Assembly: GCF_020171315.1 (NCBI RefSeq)
Contig: NZ_JAIUZP010000013.1
Coordinates: 1 to 64,000 of the forward strand
From: Pseudooceanicola nanhaiensis
GTDB lineage: Bacteria > Pseudomonadota > Alphaproteobacteria > Rhodobacterales > Rhodobacteraceae
Direction: 5' to 3'
DNA length: 64,000 bases
A program made the translations under genes and the position numbers. Under the pieces are notes generated by a model. That model did no database searches. It saw only the letters and a list, made by a program, of their open reading frames with translations, and was not told the DNA's origin. Positions 44,377 to 52,710 of the stretch are shown one piece after another; the stretch's first letter is position 1; each line of letters opens with the position of its first letter.

Positions 44377-44560
44377 GCGGCCCGTGGCCGCGGGGTCAAC
44401 CGGCGCGGCACGCCCGTGGAAACCACCCATTTCCCGTGATTTAGTCAAAAAACCTTGCAAGATCACGTATCGATCGGCAATAGTCACGAAAAAGCGGCGG
44501 AACACGCCATATTCCGTGAACACGACACGGTAACCGAGCAGCATACGAGGCGTCTGGCAC

Positions 44561-45748
44561 ATGCAGGATAGCATCGACCACGAAGACCTGAATACCGTCA
44601 TTCGGCAACATTCCGAATGGCTCACCGCGCAGCTCCATGCGCAGGCCGAGAGCCTCTTTCCGCCCGATGCGTCGAAAGAGATGCGCAAGTTCACCTCGGG
44701 CGAGGCCGCGGCCCTGCTGGGCGTGGACGACAGCTACTTGCGCAAGCTCCACCTTGACGGCAAGGGCCCCTCGCCCGAACTGACCCCGGGCAACCGGCGG
44801 CTCTATTCCGTCTATGATCTGCACGAGTTGCGGATCCTGCTGGAAAAGACCGCCCGCAAACCCGGTGACTACCTGCCCGGGCGCCGCGACGGCGATCACA
44901 TGCAGATCATCGGCGTGATGAACTTCAAGGGCGGCTCCGGCAAGACGACGAGCGCCGCGCATCTCGCGCAGCGCCTTGCCCTGCTGGGCTATCGTGTCCT
45001 TGCCATCGACCTCGACCCGCAGGCCTCGCTCACCGCGCTGCATGGCGTGCAGCCGGAATTCGACCTGCCCGATGGCGGCACGCTCTATGACGCGATCCGC
45101 TATGACGACCCGGTGCCGATCGCGGACGTGATCCGCCCCACCTATATTCCCGGTCTCGACCTGATCCCCGGCAACCTCGAACTCATGGAGTTCGAGCATG
45201 AGACCCCCCGCGCCCTCGCGCAGGGCAATGCCGGGCTGTTCTTCTTCCGGGTGAAGGAGGCGCTCGCGCAGGTGGATGACCGTTACGACGTCGTCGTCAT
45301 CGACTGTCCGCCGCAACTGGGCTTCCTCACCATGTCGGCGCTCTCTGCCGCGACCGGCGTGCTGGTGACGATCCACCCCGAAATGCTCGACGTGATGTCC
45401 ATGTCGCAGTTCCTGCGCATGACCGCGGACCTGATGGACGTGATCGCCGAATCGGGCGCCGACATGAAGCACGACTGGATGCGCTACCTGCTCACCCGGT
45501 ACGAGCCGACCGATGCGCCGCAGAACCGTATCCTCGCCTTCCTGCGCACCATGTTCGGGGACAAGGTCCTCAACGCACCGATGCTGAAATCCACCGCCAT
45601 CTCCGATGCCGGCCTCACCAAGCAGACCCTCTACGAGGTCGAGCGCAGCGCCTTCACCCGCGCCACCTACGACCGCGCGCTGGAAAGCCTGAACGCCGTG
45701 AACGACGAGATCGCGGAACTGATCCAGCAGACCTGGGGGCGGAAATGA
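44561..45748 (+). CDS. repA: Plasmid partitioning/replication ATPase RepA (ParA family)
   Basis: 395 aa. Residues 43-90 form a MerR-like helix-turn-helix (FTSGEAAALLGVDDSYLRKL, NRRLYSVYDLHELRILLEKT). The ParA ATPase follows with deviant Walker A KGGSGKTT (123-130), IDLDPQASLTAL and VVIDCPPQLGFLTMSALSAA. It moves plasmid copies apart with RepB and represses the repABC promoter. The upstream 185 bp hold the operator region: CCGTG and CACGG flank 7 bp at 44513-44529, and CACG motifs recur. repA and repB overlap by four bases. Confidence 0.95.
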   Translation: MQDSIDHEDLNTVIRQHSEWLTAQLHAQAESLFPPDASKEMRKFTSGEAAALLGVDDSYLRKLHLDGKGPSPELTPGNRRLYSVYDLHELRILLEKTARKPGDYLPGRRDGDHMQIIGVMNFKGGSGKTTSAAHLAQRLALLGYRVLAIDLDPQASLTALHGVQPEFDLPDGGTLYDAIRYDDPVPIADVIRPTYIPGLDLIPGNLELMEFEHETPRALAQGNAGLFFFRVKEALAQVDDRYDVVVIDCPPQLGFLTMSALSAATGVLVTIHPEMLDVMSMSQFLRMTADLMDVIAESGADMKHDWMRYLLTRYEPTDAPQNRILAFLRTMFGDKVLNAPMLKSTAISDAGLTKQTLYEVERSAFTRATYDRALESLNAVNDEIAELIQQTWGRK

Positions 45749-46737
45749 GCGAGAACCGCAAGAAACGCATGTCGATGCTCGACAGCCTCGCCTCGGCGGG
45801 GGCGCAGTCGGGTGCACCGATGATGGCCACCAACCGCGCGCTGCGCTCGGCCCGCGATGCCGTGGACAGTCACCGTGTCTGGGAACTCGACCCCGACGTG
45901 GTGGACGATGTCCGCACCCGTGACCGGCTCAACCCGGCCGATGTGGCTGACCTGCGCGCCTCGATCGAGGTGAACGGTCAGTCCGTGCCGATTCTGGTCC
46001 GGCGCCATCCTGAGTTCGATGGCCGTTACCTGCTGGTCTATGGCCGCCGCCGGCTCGAAGCGGTGCGCACCTCCGACAAGGTCGAGAAGGTCCGCGCCCT
46101 CGTGGCCAACCTCGATGACCGGGCCGCCGTCACGGCGCAGATCTCCGAGAACATGGCCCGGCGGGATCTCTCCTTCATCGAGAAGGCGCTTTTCGCCAAG
46201 GAACTCATCGCGCAGGGCTTCGGCAACCAGAGCCAGGTGGCCGAGATCCTCACCGTGACCAAATCCTCTATCTCCATGGCGCTCTCGGTCGCCGATGTGA
46301 TCGGCAAGGATCTGGCAGAGGCGATCGGCCCCGCCCATGGCATCGGCCGTCCCCGCTGGGAGGCCCTCGTTCGCCGGATCGAGGAGCTTGACGCCGATCC
46401 CGCCGACCTCGTGCATATCGCGAACGCGGTGCACGACGCCGCCGAACTGGCCCTGGTGAAGGGTGAGGCAGTGCCCGAAGACGTCTCCGTCGCCGCCTTC
46501 GAGGCGGTGGTGAAACGGCTCGGCACCGCGCCCAAGCCGGTCAGTACCCCGAAACCCCCTGCGGCCAAGCGCCGGACCCTCACGGTGGACGGCCGCAAGG
46601 CCGGATCGCTGAAGCGGACCGCCAAGGGCCTCGCCCTGGACCTCGAAGAGCCCGGCTTTGCCGACTGGATCGAGCGTCAGGCGCAGGACGTCATTGAAGA
46701 GCTTCACGCCCGCTGGAAACGCGGCGCGGAAGACTGA
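45745..46737 (+). CDS. repB: Plasmid partitioning protein RepB (ParB family)
   Basis: 330 aa. The ParB nuclease-like domain begins near residue 50 (NPADVADLRASIEVNGQSVPI) with GRYLLVYGRRRLEAVR, then ISENMARRDLSFIEKALFAKE, and a helix-turn-helix (QSQVAEILTVTKSSISMALSV). The C-terminal part is a dimerisation segment with a basic linker (KPPAAKRRTLTVDGRKAGS). It binds the parS palindromes found after repC. The start overlaps the repA stop, as is usual. Confidence 0.95.
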   Translation: MSENRKKRMSMLDSLASAGAQSGAPMMATNRALRSARDAVDSHRVWELDPDVVDDVRTRDRLNPADVADLRASIEVNGQSVPILVRRHPEFDGRYLLVYGRRRLEAVRTSDKVEKVRALVANLDDRAAVTAQISENMARRDLSFIEKALFAKELIAQGFGNQSQVAEILTVTKSSISMALSVADVIGKDLAEAIGPAHGIGRPRWEALVRRIEELDADPADLVHIANAVHDAAELALVKGEAVPEDVSVAAFEAVVKRLGTAPKPVSTPKPPAAKRRTLTVDGRKAGSLKRTAKGLALDLEEPGFADWIERQAQDVIEELHARWKRGAED

Positions 46738-46774
46738 GCAGCAACGAAAACAAATCAGGAGGCACGAGCCGGAC

Positions 46775-46813
46775 AAAAAGAAAGGCCCCGCAAAGACAAC
46801 GCTCCACGAGACC
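46775..46813 (-). terminator. Terminator of the candidate antisense RNA
   Basis: Read on the minus strand, GGTCTCGT and GCGGGGCC pair over 8 positions (three G-U pairs) and are followed at once by TTTCTTTTT. This is the layout of an intrinsic terminator pointing toward repB, as expected for a repABC antisense RNA. Confidence 0.55.
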
Positions 46814-46890
46814 TCACTTGTTTCTAGCACCTTCAAGGTAGTGGTCGGAGCCAGCAACCGCAAGTCCAAAGTGATTCGCGGCGCGGGTAA
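46775..46890 (-). ncRNA. Candidate counter-transcribed RNA (incA-like) between repB and repC
   Basis: repABC cassettes carry a small antisense RNA between repB and repC that limits repC expression. The 175-bp gap here contains, on the minus strand, a terminator-like structure at its 3' end (46775-46813), and the sequence has self-complementary stretches such as ACCTT-C-AAGGT. The 5' end is not defined; the upper limit is a guess, and RNA size is probably below 100 nt. Confidence 0.45.
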
Positions 46891-46912
46891 TTTTTGTCTT
46901 CGTGAATGAAAA

Positions 46913-48124
46913 ATGGGTTATCACCCCGTCACGCCCTTTGGGCGGCCGGTGGAGTCTGTCCGGGAGGTTCTCTCCGCCCGGCAGTCCGCCAAGGAAACCG
47001 CTTACCCGTCTCACAAGCAGGCCCCCTGCCCGCTCGACAAGTGGCAGATCCTCCGGGACCTGACCACTGCGCGCGCGGCCTACGGTCTCAGCGACCGGGA
47101 CCTGACCGTGCTTCAGGCGCTGATCAGCTTCCATCCCGCGACGCAGCTGGAGCCTTCGGCCAGCCTCGTCGTGCACCCCAGCAACGACTCGATCTGCGAA
47201 CGGGCCCATGGGATGGCGAATTCCACGATGCGCCGGCACCTCGCCCGGCTGATCGACAACGGCCTCCTGATCCGCCGCGACAGCCCGAACGGCAAACGCT
47301 ACGCGCGCCGCATGGCCGGTCAGAAGATCGCCTTCGGCTTCGACCTCCGCCCCCTCCTCCTCCGCGCCGCCGAATTTGCCGAGCGCGCCGAAGAGACCCG
47401 CCGCACCGAGGACCGCCTCCGCACCCTGCGCGAGAGCGTCAGCCTGCTGCGCCGCGACCTCGCCGCCCTCGCAGCCCTTGGCCAGTCCGAACAGCCCGAC
47501 GTCGGCCACTGGGATGCTCTCTCGGACCTCGCCCACCTCAGCGCCCGGCAGATGCGCCGGAAGCTCGACCAGGACAGCCTGACCCTTCTGCACGACCAAC
47601 TCCGCCTCGCCGTGGAGGAAGCCGTCCGCCGTCTCGACCGCCAAGCAGACGAACTGAGCACCATCCCCGCCCAAAATGAGCAGCACCAACAGAGTTCAGA
47701 TAAAGATCTCTCTGACTCTGAATCCGTGGCCGAGATCGTCGAGATGGACTCCCGGCCCATTGCGCCTGCCAAGCCCGCGCCGAATGCTGAGAAGAAGCCC
47801 GCCGTCGTGCCACCGCTCCGGCTGGTACTGGACGCCTGCACAGAGCTGGCGAATTTCACGCCCGACGACATCAGGAACTGGCCCGATCTCATCATGGCGG
47901 CTGAGCGGATACGGCCCATGACCGGTATTTCCGAGTCCGCCTGGGGCGAGGCGAAACATGTGATGGGGCCGGTTCAGGCCGCCGTGGCGCTTGCCGCGAT
48001 GCTGGAACGGTTCGGCGCGATCCGCAACCCCGGGGGCTATCTGCGCCACCTGACGCGACAGGCCGAGGCTGGGACGTTCTCCACCACGCGGATGGTCTTG
48101 GCCCTGAAGCCGGCGGCGGCGTGA
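46913..48124 (+). CDS. repC: Replication initiator RepC
   Basis: 403 aa. The N-terminal domain includes the RepC signatures WQILRDLTTARAAYGLSDRD and LTVLQALISFHP, then HPSNDSICERAHGMANSTMRRHLARL, a winged-helix DNA-binding region. A Glu/Arg-rich coiled stretch (150-215) leads to a variable low-complexity linker (residues about 250-290) and a C-terminal RepC domain (DDIRNWPDLIMAAERIRPMTGI). It initiates replication at an origin inside its own gene. The start has weak ribosome binding; translation is controlled by the antisense RNA. Confidence 0.95.
   Translation: MGYHPVTPFGRPVESVREVLSARQSAKETAYPSHKQAPCPLDKWQILRDLTTARAAYGLSDRDLTVLQALISFHPATQLEPSASLVVHPSNDSICERAHGMANSTMRRHLARLIDNGLLIRRDSPNGKRYARRMAGQKIAFGFDLRPLLLRAAEFAERAEETRRTEDRLRTLRESVSLLRRDLAALAALGQSEQPDVGHWDALSDLAHLSARQMRRKLDQDSLTLLHDQLRLAVEEAVRRLDRQADELSTIPAQNEQHQQSSDKDLSDSESVAEIVEMDSRPIAPAKPAPNAEKKPAVVPPLRLVLDACTELANFTPDDIRNWPDLIMAAERIRPMTGISESAWGEAKHVMGPVQAAVALAAMLERFGAIRNPGGYLRHLTRQAEAGTFSTTRMVLALKPAAA
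47671..47723. other. AT-rich segment in repC, putative origin of replication
   Basis: The linker of repC is encoded by a stretch clearly richer in A and T than the surrounding gene (ending in AGTTCAGATAAAGATCTCTC). In characterised repABC plasmids oriV lies in an AT-rich part of repC. Assignment by position and composition only. Confidence 0.45.
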
Positions 48125-48127
48125 GCG

Positions 48128-48143
48128 TTTCACAGCTGTGAAC
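48128..48143. promoter_or_regulatory. parS-like palindrome, copy 1
   Basis: TTCACAGCTGTGAA palindrome with a T instead of G in the first position of the repABC consensus GTTNNCNGCNGNNAAC, four bases after the repC stop. Binding site for RepB. Confidence 0.75.
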
Positions 48144-48166
48144 TTTTTCGCCCCGGCCGCCGGAGG

Positions 48167-48182
48167 GTTCACAGCTGTGAAC
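48167..48182. promoter_or_regulatory. parS-like palindrome, copy 2
   Basis: GTTCACAGCTGTGAAC, a perfect 16-bp palindrome fitting the repABC parS consensus GTTNNCNGCNGNNAAC at all fixed positions. It is spaced 39 bp from copy 1. Together they form the centromere of the replicon. Confidence 0.85.
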
Positions 48183-48377
48183 TTCGCCGATGGCTGATCT
48201 GAATCCCTCCGACTTCGTTAAGCAAGCGATCCAACGACGTCCCCATCGGATCGAGGCCTCGCATTCCACCGCGCTGCGTCACGCGCATGGCGGGCATTCC
48301 GAAGAGGGGCTCCTTTTTTCTGCACCTGCAGCATAGGTAGGCCGCAACAGAAAATCGACCGACCCGAGGTATTCATC

Positions 48378-48575
48378 ATGGCCATCGCAGCCAACACCAC
48401 CCGTTTCCAATCCGACCGCGCCCCCGGCGTGATCACCCGCTTCTTCGAGGCCTTCGGCAGCGCCCTGCGCGCCCACCGTCTGTGCCACGAACTCTCCTCG
48501 CTGACCGACGCCCAACTGGCAGGCATGGGCCTCAAGCGCGAAGAGATCCCGGCCTACGTCTTCCGGGCGCTCTGA
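48378..48575 (+). CDS. DUF1127 family small protein
   Basis: 65 aa. C-terminal DUF1127 motif: LRAHRLCHELSSLTDAQLAG and MGLKREEIPAYVF. Roseobacters often carry many of these short arginine-rich proteins, linked in some Alphaproteobacteria to RNA handling and phosphate or stress responses. The upstream 195 bp (48183-48377) after parS contain its promoter. A terminator follows at 48672. Its role on this replicon is unknown. Confidence 0.8.
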   Translation: MAIAANTTRFQSDRAPGVITRFFEAFGSALRAHRLCHELSSLTDAQLAGMGLKREEIPAYVFRAL

Positions 48576-48671
48576 GACCGCGTCACCCGGAGGGGCTGCT
48601 GGAGGTTGGCCGTCGGGCCGATCTCGCGTCCGATCCTCCGGGCCCCTGACGATCCTGCCGTGAAGGCATAG

Positions 48672-48698
48672 AAGGCCGCGCACCGTCGCGGCCTTTTT
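48672..48698 (+). terminator. Rho-independent terminator after DUF1127 gene
   Basis: 9-bp stem (AAGGCCGCG and complement) with a 6-nt loop, followed by TTTTT. About 97 bp beyond the DUF1127 stop, it separates the replicon core from the next module. Confidence 0.85.
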
Positions 48699-49186
48699 CT
48701 TTGTCTGCTGACAAGGGGACGGGCGTGCCGCGGTTGCGCTGCGCCATCCCGATGAACGGTCGCCAAGCCCGACGGCTTGGTTGTTCGCTGGCTGGTGAGA
48801 TCGGGATGGGAGGACAGTTCTTCGCGTCGAGACGATGAGGCCGTTCGGACAAGATGGTGCCCGCCGGGGGAGGTGTTGCGGCGACCGGGTCAGCTGAAGG
48901 GGAGACGCCTGTGAGGTGGGGTGTTGCGTGAGTGGTGACCTTGGCAAACCTCACAGCGGGATGAGGACCGGGCCGTCGGAGCAGAGAGGCAGGAGCGAAG
49001 CTGGGCCGAAGCCGGCCCCGGGGAGGCGCGGCCTTGGGCTCCGTCTGGCAGCTCGAACAGGATCGGGGAGGCGCTCAGGTTCGCTCTCTGGGGCGGGGCG
49101 TGAGGCTCTGAGGGGCTCTTGGAACGCGCTGAGAGGCTGTGGCGAATTTGATTGATCAGGGCATTAATCAAAGTGATTATGCCGCA
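48699..49186. other. Gene-free stretch between replicon core and LysR gene
   Basis: No ORF with convincing codon use or a ribosome-binding site is seen on either strand in about 490 bp. Only the LysR-type dyad at its right end is recognisable. It may be a remnant region or hold unseen small RNAs. Confidence 0.5.
49147..49172. promoter_or_regulatory. LysR-type dyad upstream of the regulator gene
   Basis: TTTGATT (49147-49153) and AATCAAA (49166-49172) form a perfect 7-bp inverted repeat with 12-bp spacing, of the T-N11-A kind bound by LysR proteins, 14 bp before the start. Likely autoregulatory. Confidence 0.55.
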
Positions 49187-50176
49187 ATGCGCATTGGTTT
49201 CGACTTCGCTGATCTGGAGGCCTTTCTCGTGCTCTACGAGACGGGGTCCTTCGTTGCGGCTGCGCGGCACCTTGGACAATCGCAATCCTCGATCACCCGG
49301 CGGGTCCGCAAGCTGGAGGAGGAACTGGGCACGCGGCTCTTCGAGCGGACGACGCGCTCTGTCCGGCCGACGCAGGCGGCGCGGCAGTTGCGGGGCAGGG
49401 CGCAGGCGATGATGGACGAGGCGCGCGGCACGCTGCGCGCGCTCCGGGACGTGGGGCCGGGGACGGGCGCCCGCGCGATGGTGACCTTGGCGCATCTGCC
49501 CGGAACGGGGCCCGGCGTGGTGGACCCGGTGCTTGGCCTCTACGGCGCTGCGCAGGACGCGGCGCGGGTGCGGCTGCTGGAGCTGCCCGCGGAGGCCGTG
49601 GCAGAGGCGGTGCGGGAAGGCACGGCGGAGATTGGGATCACCGGGATGGGGGCCGATCTGTCGGGGCTGACGGGTGAGACGCTGGGTGAGGACCGGATCG
49701 GTCTGGTGATGCTGGCGGATCATCCCATGGCGGGGGAGGGGCCCCTGAGCTGGGAGGCGCTGGAGGGGCAGCGCCTGATCCTGACCGCGCCGGGCGGGGC
49801 CGATGGGACCGGGACCGGCCGCGAGGGGACTGGTTCGACTGGCATCGACAGGCCGGGTACCGACAGCTCTGGCATCGACAGGGCCGGGATCGACGCGGTG
49901 GTTGCGGAGCGGGTGCCGGGGCTCCTCTGGCGCCATGAGGTGCCGGGCGCGTCCCGCGCCCTGGAGCTGGTTCGGGCGGGGCTGGGGGTGGCGCTGCTGC
50001 CCCGGGCCGCCGTGCCCCTGCGCGATGGTAGCGGGCTGGCGTGGCGGGCGCTGGAGGCGCCGGTGGTTGCGCGGAGGCTGGCGCTTGTGACGCGGCCGGG
50101 GGGGGCACTGTCGGAGGCCGCGCAGGCGCTCTGCGCGATGATCCGGGAGGGGGCCACGGGGCGCGGCGGCCTCTGA
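49187..50176 (+). CDS. LysR-family regulator with a repetitive Gly/Asp-rich insertion
   Basis: About 329 aa. The N-terminal HTH (DFADLEAFLVLYETGSFVAA and LGQSQSSITRRVRKLEEELG) and linker helix are typical. The effector domain contains a low-complexity insertion near residues 205-240 (TGTGREGTGSTGIDRPGTD and following) encoded by tandem GGCATCGACAGG units. The family's second domain is otherwise recognisable (RALELVRAGLGVALLPRAAV). There is no clear ribosome-binding site. No metabolic gene is adjacent on the same strand; it converges on the ABC operon, so its target is unclear. Confidence 0.82.
   Translation: MRIGFDFADLEAFLVLYETGSFVAAARHLGQSQSSITRRVRKLEEELGTRLFERTTRSVRPTQAARQLRGRAQAMMDEARGTLRALRDVGPGTGARAMVTLAHLPGTGPGVVDPVLGLYGAAQDAARVRLLELPAEAVAEAVREGTAEIGITGMGADLSGLTGETLGEDRIGLVMLADHPMAGEGPLSWEALEGQRLILTAPGGADGTGTGREGTGSTGIDRPGTDSSGIDRAGIDAVVAERVPGLLWRHEVPGASRALELVRAGLGVALLPRAAVPLRDGSGLAWRALEAPVVARRLALVTRPGGALSEAAQALCAMIREGATGRGGL
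49803..49899. repeat. Imperfect tandem repeats inside the LysR gene
   Basis: GGCATCGACAGG-CCGGG occurs at 49841-49857 and, with one extra G, at 49871-49888, a 30-bp period; related GGGACC/GACTGG units precede it. They encode a Thr/Gly/Asp-rich insertion, kept in frame. Confidence 0.6.
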
Positions 50177-50236
50177 CCGGGGATGAGGGGCTGCGAAAGA
50201 GCGTTTCAGGCTCTGTTGCGCCTCTCAGAGACGAAA

Positions 50237-50260
50237 CTGCCCCGCACGAGGGCGGGGCAG
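50237..50260. terminator. Hairpin between convergent LysR and ABC permease genes
   Basis: 9-bp stem (CTGCCCCGC and complement) with a 6-nt loop, between the stops of the two convergent genes. No good T-tract, but the position favours a bidirectional terminator. Confidence 0.6.
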
Positions 50261-50284
50261 GTGGCGTTCAAAGGGTGGCCTCTC

Positions 50285-51037
50285 TCAGCGCACGGCGGCG
50301 TAATAGGCGACCTTGCGTTCGAGGTAGGCCAGAAACTCCGAAATGCTGAAGGCGAGCGCGAAGAGCACCAGCAGCACGGCCCAGAAATGCGCCATCATGA
50401 AGTTCGTCGAATAGAGCTCGAAGAGCGCGCCGAAACCGGCGATGGAAATCAGCAGTTGGCCGATGATCACGCCCTTCACGGCGCGGATGATGCCGATGCG
50501 GATGCCGCCGAGGATCTCGGGCAGGGCGGCCCAGAGGTAGACCTTGAAGAAGGCCTCCAGCGGCGAGGCGCCGAAGGAGCGGGCCATTTCCACCAGCGAG
50601 CGGTTGATCTGGCGCACCCCGGTGCGCGCGTTCAGGATGATGATCCAGATCGCGAAGAGCGCGGTGGTGATGATGATCGACTTCATCCCGAAGCCGAAGA
50701 GCACCATGAGCACCGGCACGAGGGCCGTCAGCGGCGCGCTGAGGAAGACGTTGACCCAGGGCAGTAGCAGCTCATCCAAGAGACGCGAGCGGCCCATGAG
50801 GATGCCCGTGGGCACGCCGATGAGGATGGAGAAGAAGACCCCCATCCCGAAGGCATAGGCCGTCTCTCCGAGGGCGGAGAGGAAGCTGGGCGTGCCGATG
50901 ATCGTGACGAGGGTGCGGACGACCTCGCTCAGCGGGGGCACGAAGAAGGTGAGCTCTGCCTGTCCCACGACCTCCCAGAGCAGGCCCCAGAGGATGAGCG
51001 AGGACATGGCGGGCAAGTTGATGCCGAAGAGTTTCAT
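50285..51037 (-). CDS. ABC transporter permease (nitrate/taurine/NMT1 type), second of two
   Basis: 250 aa with about six helices (MSSLILWGLLWEVVGQAEL onward). It carries the EAA-type loop GVRQINRSLVEMARSFGASPLEAFF, and the C-terminal FMMAHFWAVLLVLFALAFSI forms the last helix. It belongs to the SsuC/TauC-like family that imports sulfonates, nitrate, pyrimidine precursors and similar compounds. It is last in its operon and starts three bases after the ATPase stop. Confidence 0.9.
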   Translation of the reverse strand: MKLFGINLPAMSSLILWGLLWEVVGQAELTFFVPPLSEVVRTLVTIIGTPSFLSALGETAYAFGMGVFFSILIGVPTGILMGRSRLLDELLLPWVNVFLSAPLTALVPVLMVLFGFGMKSIIITTALFAIWIIILNARTGVRQINRSLVEMARSFGASPLEAFFKVYLWAALPEILGGIRIGIIRAVKGVIIGQLLISIAGFGALFELYSTNFMMAHFWAVLLVLFALAFSISEFLAYLERKVAYYAAVR

Positions 51038-51040
51038 GGC

Positions 51041-51850
51041 TCACTCCACGTAGCTGCGCAGCGAGGCCCAGATGTCATCGACGATGTCGAGATATTCGGG
51101 ATCGCGGCGGATGCTGTCGGCGGATTTCTGGCGGAAGCCGGTGGGGCGGATGATCTCGGACACCCGCGAGGGGCGGGGCAGGAGGATCGCGATCTGGTCC
51201 GAGACATAGACCGCTTCCTCGATGGAGTGGGTGACGAAGATGAAGGTCTTGTTCTCGTTCTGCACCAGCGACAGGAGGTCTTCCTGGAACTTGCGGCGGG
51301 TCTGTTCGTCCACGGCCGAGAAGGGCTCGTCCATCAAGAGCACCTGCGCATCGACCGAGAGGGCGCGCGCAAGGCCGACCCGCTGGCGCATCCCGCCCGA
51401 GAGTTCGTGCGGATAGGCCTGTTCGAAGCCCCCAAGCCCGACCTCGCGGATGTAGCGCGCGGCAATATCCTCACGCTCGGAGCGTGCGACGCCGCGCAGT
51501 TCCAGCCCGAAGGCCACGTTGCGCAGCACGGAGGCCCAGGGCAGCAGCGCGAAGTCCTGGAACACGAAGGCGCGGTCGGGCCCGGGGCCGGTGACGGGCT
51601 TGCCGTTCACCGTGACCTCACCCGAGGTGGGCGGCAAAAGGCCCGCGATGATCTTGAGCAGGGTCGTCTTGCCACAGCCGGAGGGGCCGAGCAGCGAGGT
51701 CAGCTGCCCGCGCGGGAACTCCAGCGTCATGTCCTTCAGCGCCTCGACGGAGCCGTAGGTCTTGCAGATGTTGCGCGTGGAGACGGCGATATCGTCCGGC
51801 ACCGGCTGCGCATGCTTGAAGGCTTCAATCTGAGACATAGCCACGGTCAT
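51041..51850 (-). CDS. ABC transporter ATP-binding protein (SsuB/TauB/NrtD type)
   Basis: 269 aa. Walker A GPSGCGKTT, Q-loop in VFQDFALLPWASVLRNV, signature LSGGMRQRVGLARAL, Walker B VLLMDEPFSAVDEQT and switch His in FVTHSIEEAVYVSDQ, plus a final segment REIIRPTG-like (RVSEIIRPTGFR). It energises the paired permeases. The start (ATG at 51850, AAGGGG upstream) overlaps the first permease by 26 bp; an internal ATG (51838) is an alternative. Confidence 0.92.
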   Translation of the reverse strand: MTVAMSQIEAFKHAQPVPDDIAVSTRNICKTYGSVEALKDMTLEFPRGQLTSLLGPSGCGKTTLLKIIAGLLPPTSGEVTVNGKPVTGPGPDRAFVFQDFALLPWASVLRNVAFGLELRGVARSEREDIAARYIREVGLGGFEQAYPHELSGGMRQRVGLARALSVDAQVLLMDEPFSAVDEQTRRKFQEDLLSLVQNENKTFIFVTHSIEEAVYVSDQIAILLPRPSRVSEIIRPTGFRQKSADSIRRDPEYLDIVDDIWASLRSYVE

Positions 51851-52586
51851 TCCCCTTGAAGAGATGTTTTTCGGTGCGCTCCAGCAGGTTCAGGAAGAGA
51901 ACCGCCAGAACGATGATCGAGAAGATCGCCGCGTACATGCTGGGGTAGTCGGCGATCGACCGGCTGAAGGTGATGATGTCGCCCACGCCGGTGGGGGTGA
52001 TCTTGAGCTCGGACAGGATCGCCCCGATGAAACCGGCCGAGATCCCCAGCCGCAGGCCAGAGAAGATCAGCGGCGAGGCGGCGGGGATGATGATCTTGAA
52101 GAGCATGTCGATGCGCGTGCCCATGAAGGAGCGGCACATGGCCTTGATGTTCTCGGGCGTGTGGCGCACGGCGCCTGCCGTGTTCAGCACGATGACGGGC
52201 ATCGCCATGATGCAGACCACGAAGACCTTGGAGGTCAGCCCGATGCCGTAGGCCATGACGAGAAGCGGGATCAGAGCCGCAAGCGGGGCCGATTGCATGA
52301 CCACGAAGATCGGCGAGAAGAGCCAGTCGAAGACCCGGCTGAGGCCGATCCAGATGCCAAGCGCGATGCCGAGCACGGTGGAGATGGCGACGCCGGTGAC
52401 CAGCGGTTTCAGGGTCTCGGCATAGGCCACGAAGAGCGAGCCGTCGATGATCATGCGCCAGAGCGCCGCCACCGAGTCGAGGAAGGTGGGAAAGGCATAG
52501 CTGACAGGGATCCTGCCGGCGATTTCCCAGGCCCCGAAGAGGATCAGGGCGGAAAGCAGTTTGAGAAACAGCGGACGATAGACCAT
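51825..52586 (-). CDS. ABC transporter permease (nitrate/taurine/NMT1 type), first of two
   Basis: 253 aa. The first helix is LKLLSALILFGAWEIAGRIPV, with the EAA-type loop GAVRHTPENIKAMCRSFMGTRID followed by LFKIIIPAASPLIFSGLR. Together with the other permease it would form a hetero-dimeric channel, less usual than one homodimeric permease in this family. It lies downstream of the substrate-binding protein with a hairpin between. Confidence 0.9.
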   Translation of the reverse strand: MVYRPLFLKLLSALILFGAWEIAGRIPVSYAFPTFLDSVAALWRMIIDGSLFVAYAETLKPLVTGVAISTVLGIALGIWIGLSRVFDWLFSPIFVVMQSAPLAALIPLLVMAYGIGLTSKVFVVCIMAMPVIVLNTAGAVRHTPENIKAMCRSFMGTRIDMLFKIIIPAASPLIFSGLRLGISAGFIGAILSELKITPTGVGDIITFSRSIADYPSMYAAIFSIIVLAVLFLNLLERTEKHLFKGNDRGYVSD

Positions 52587-52685
52587 CGCGCCCTCCCTTC
52601 ATCTGTCCAGTGATGGGGTCGGGGGCCGGAGGTGGGATCCGGCCTCCAAGGGTAACGGGCGGGGGGCTGCCCCGCGGCAGGGGAG

Positions 52686-52704
52686 GGGGCCGGTGTGCGG
52701 CCCC
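52686..52704 (-). terminator. Hairpin between binding protein and first permease
   Basis: 6-bp GC stem (GGGGCC with GGCCCC) and 7-nt loop, 6 bp after the binding-protein stop. The gap 52587-52710 is rich in G runs and has no gene. Weak evidence; may be a partial terminator. Confidence 0.4.
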
Positions 52705-52710
52705 GCCCTG

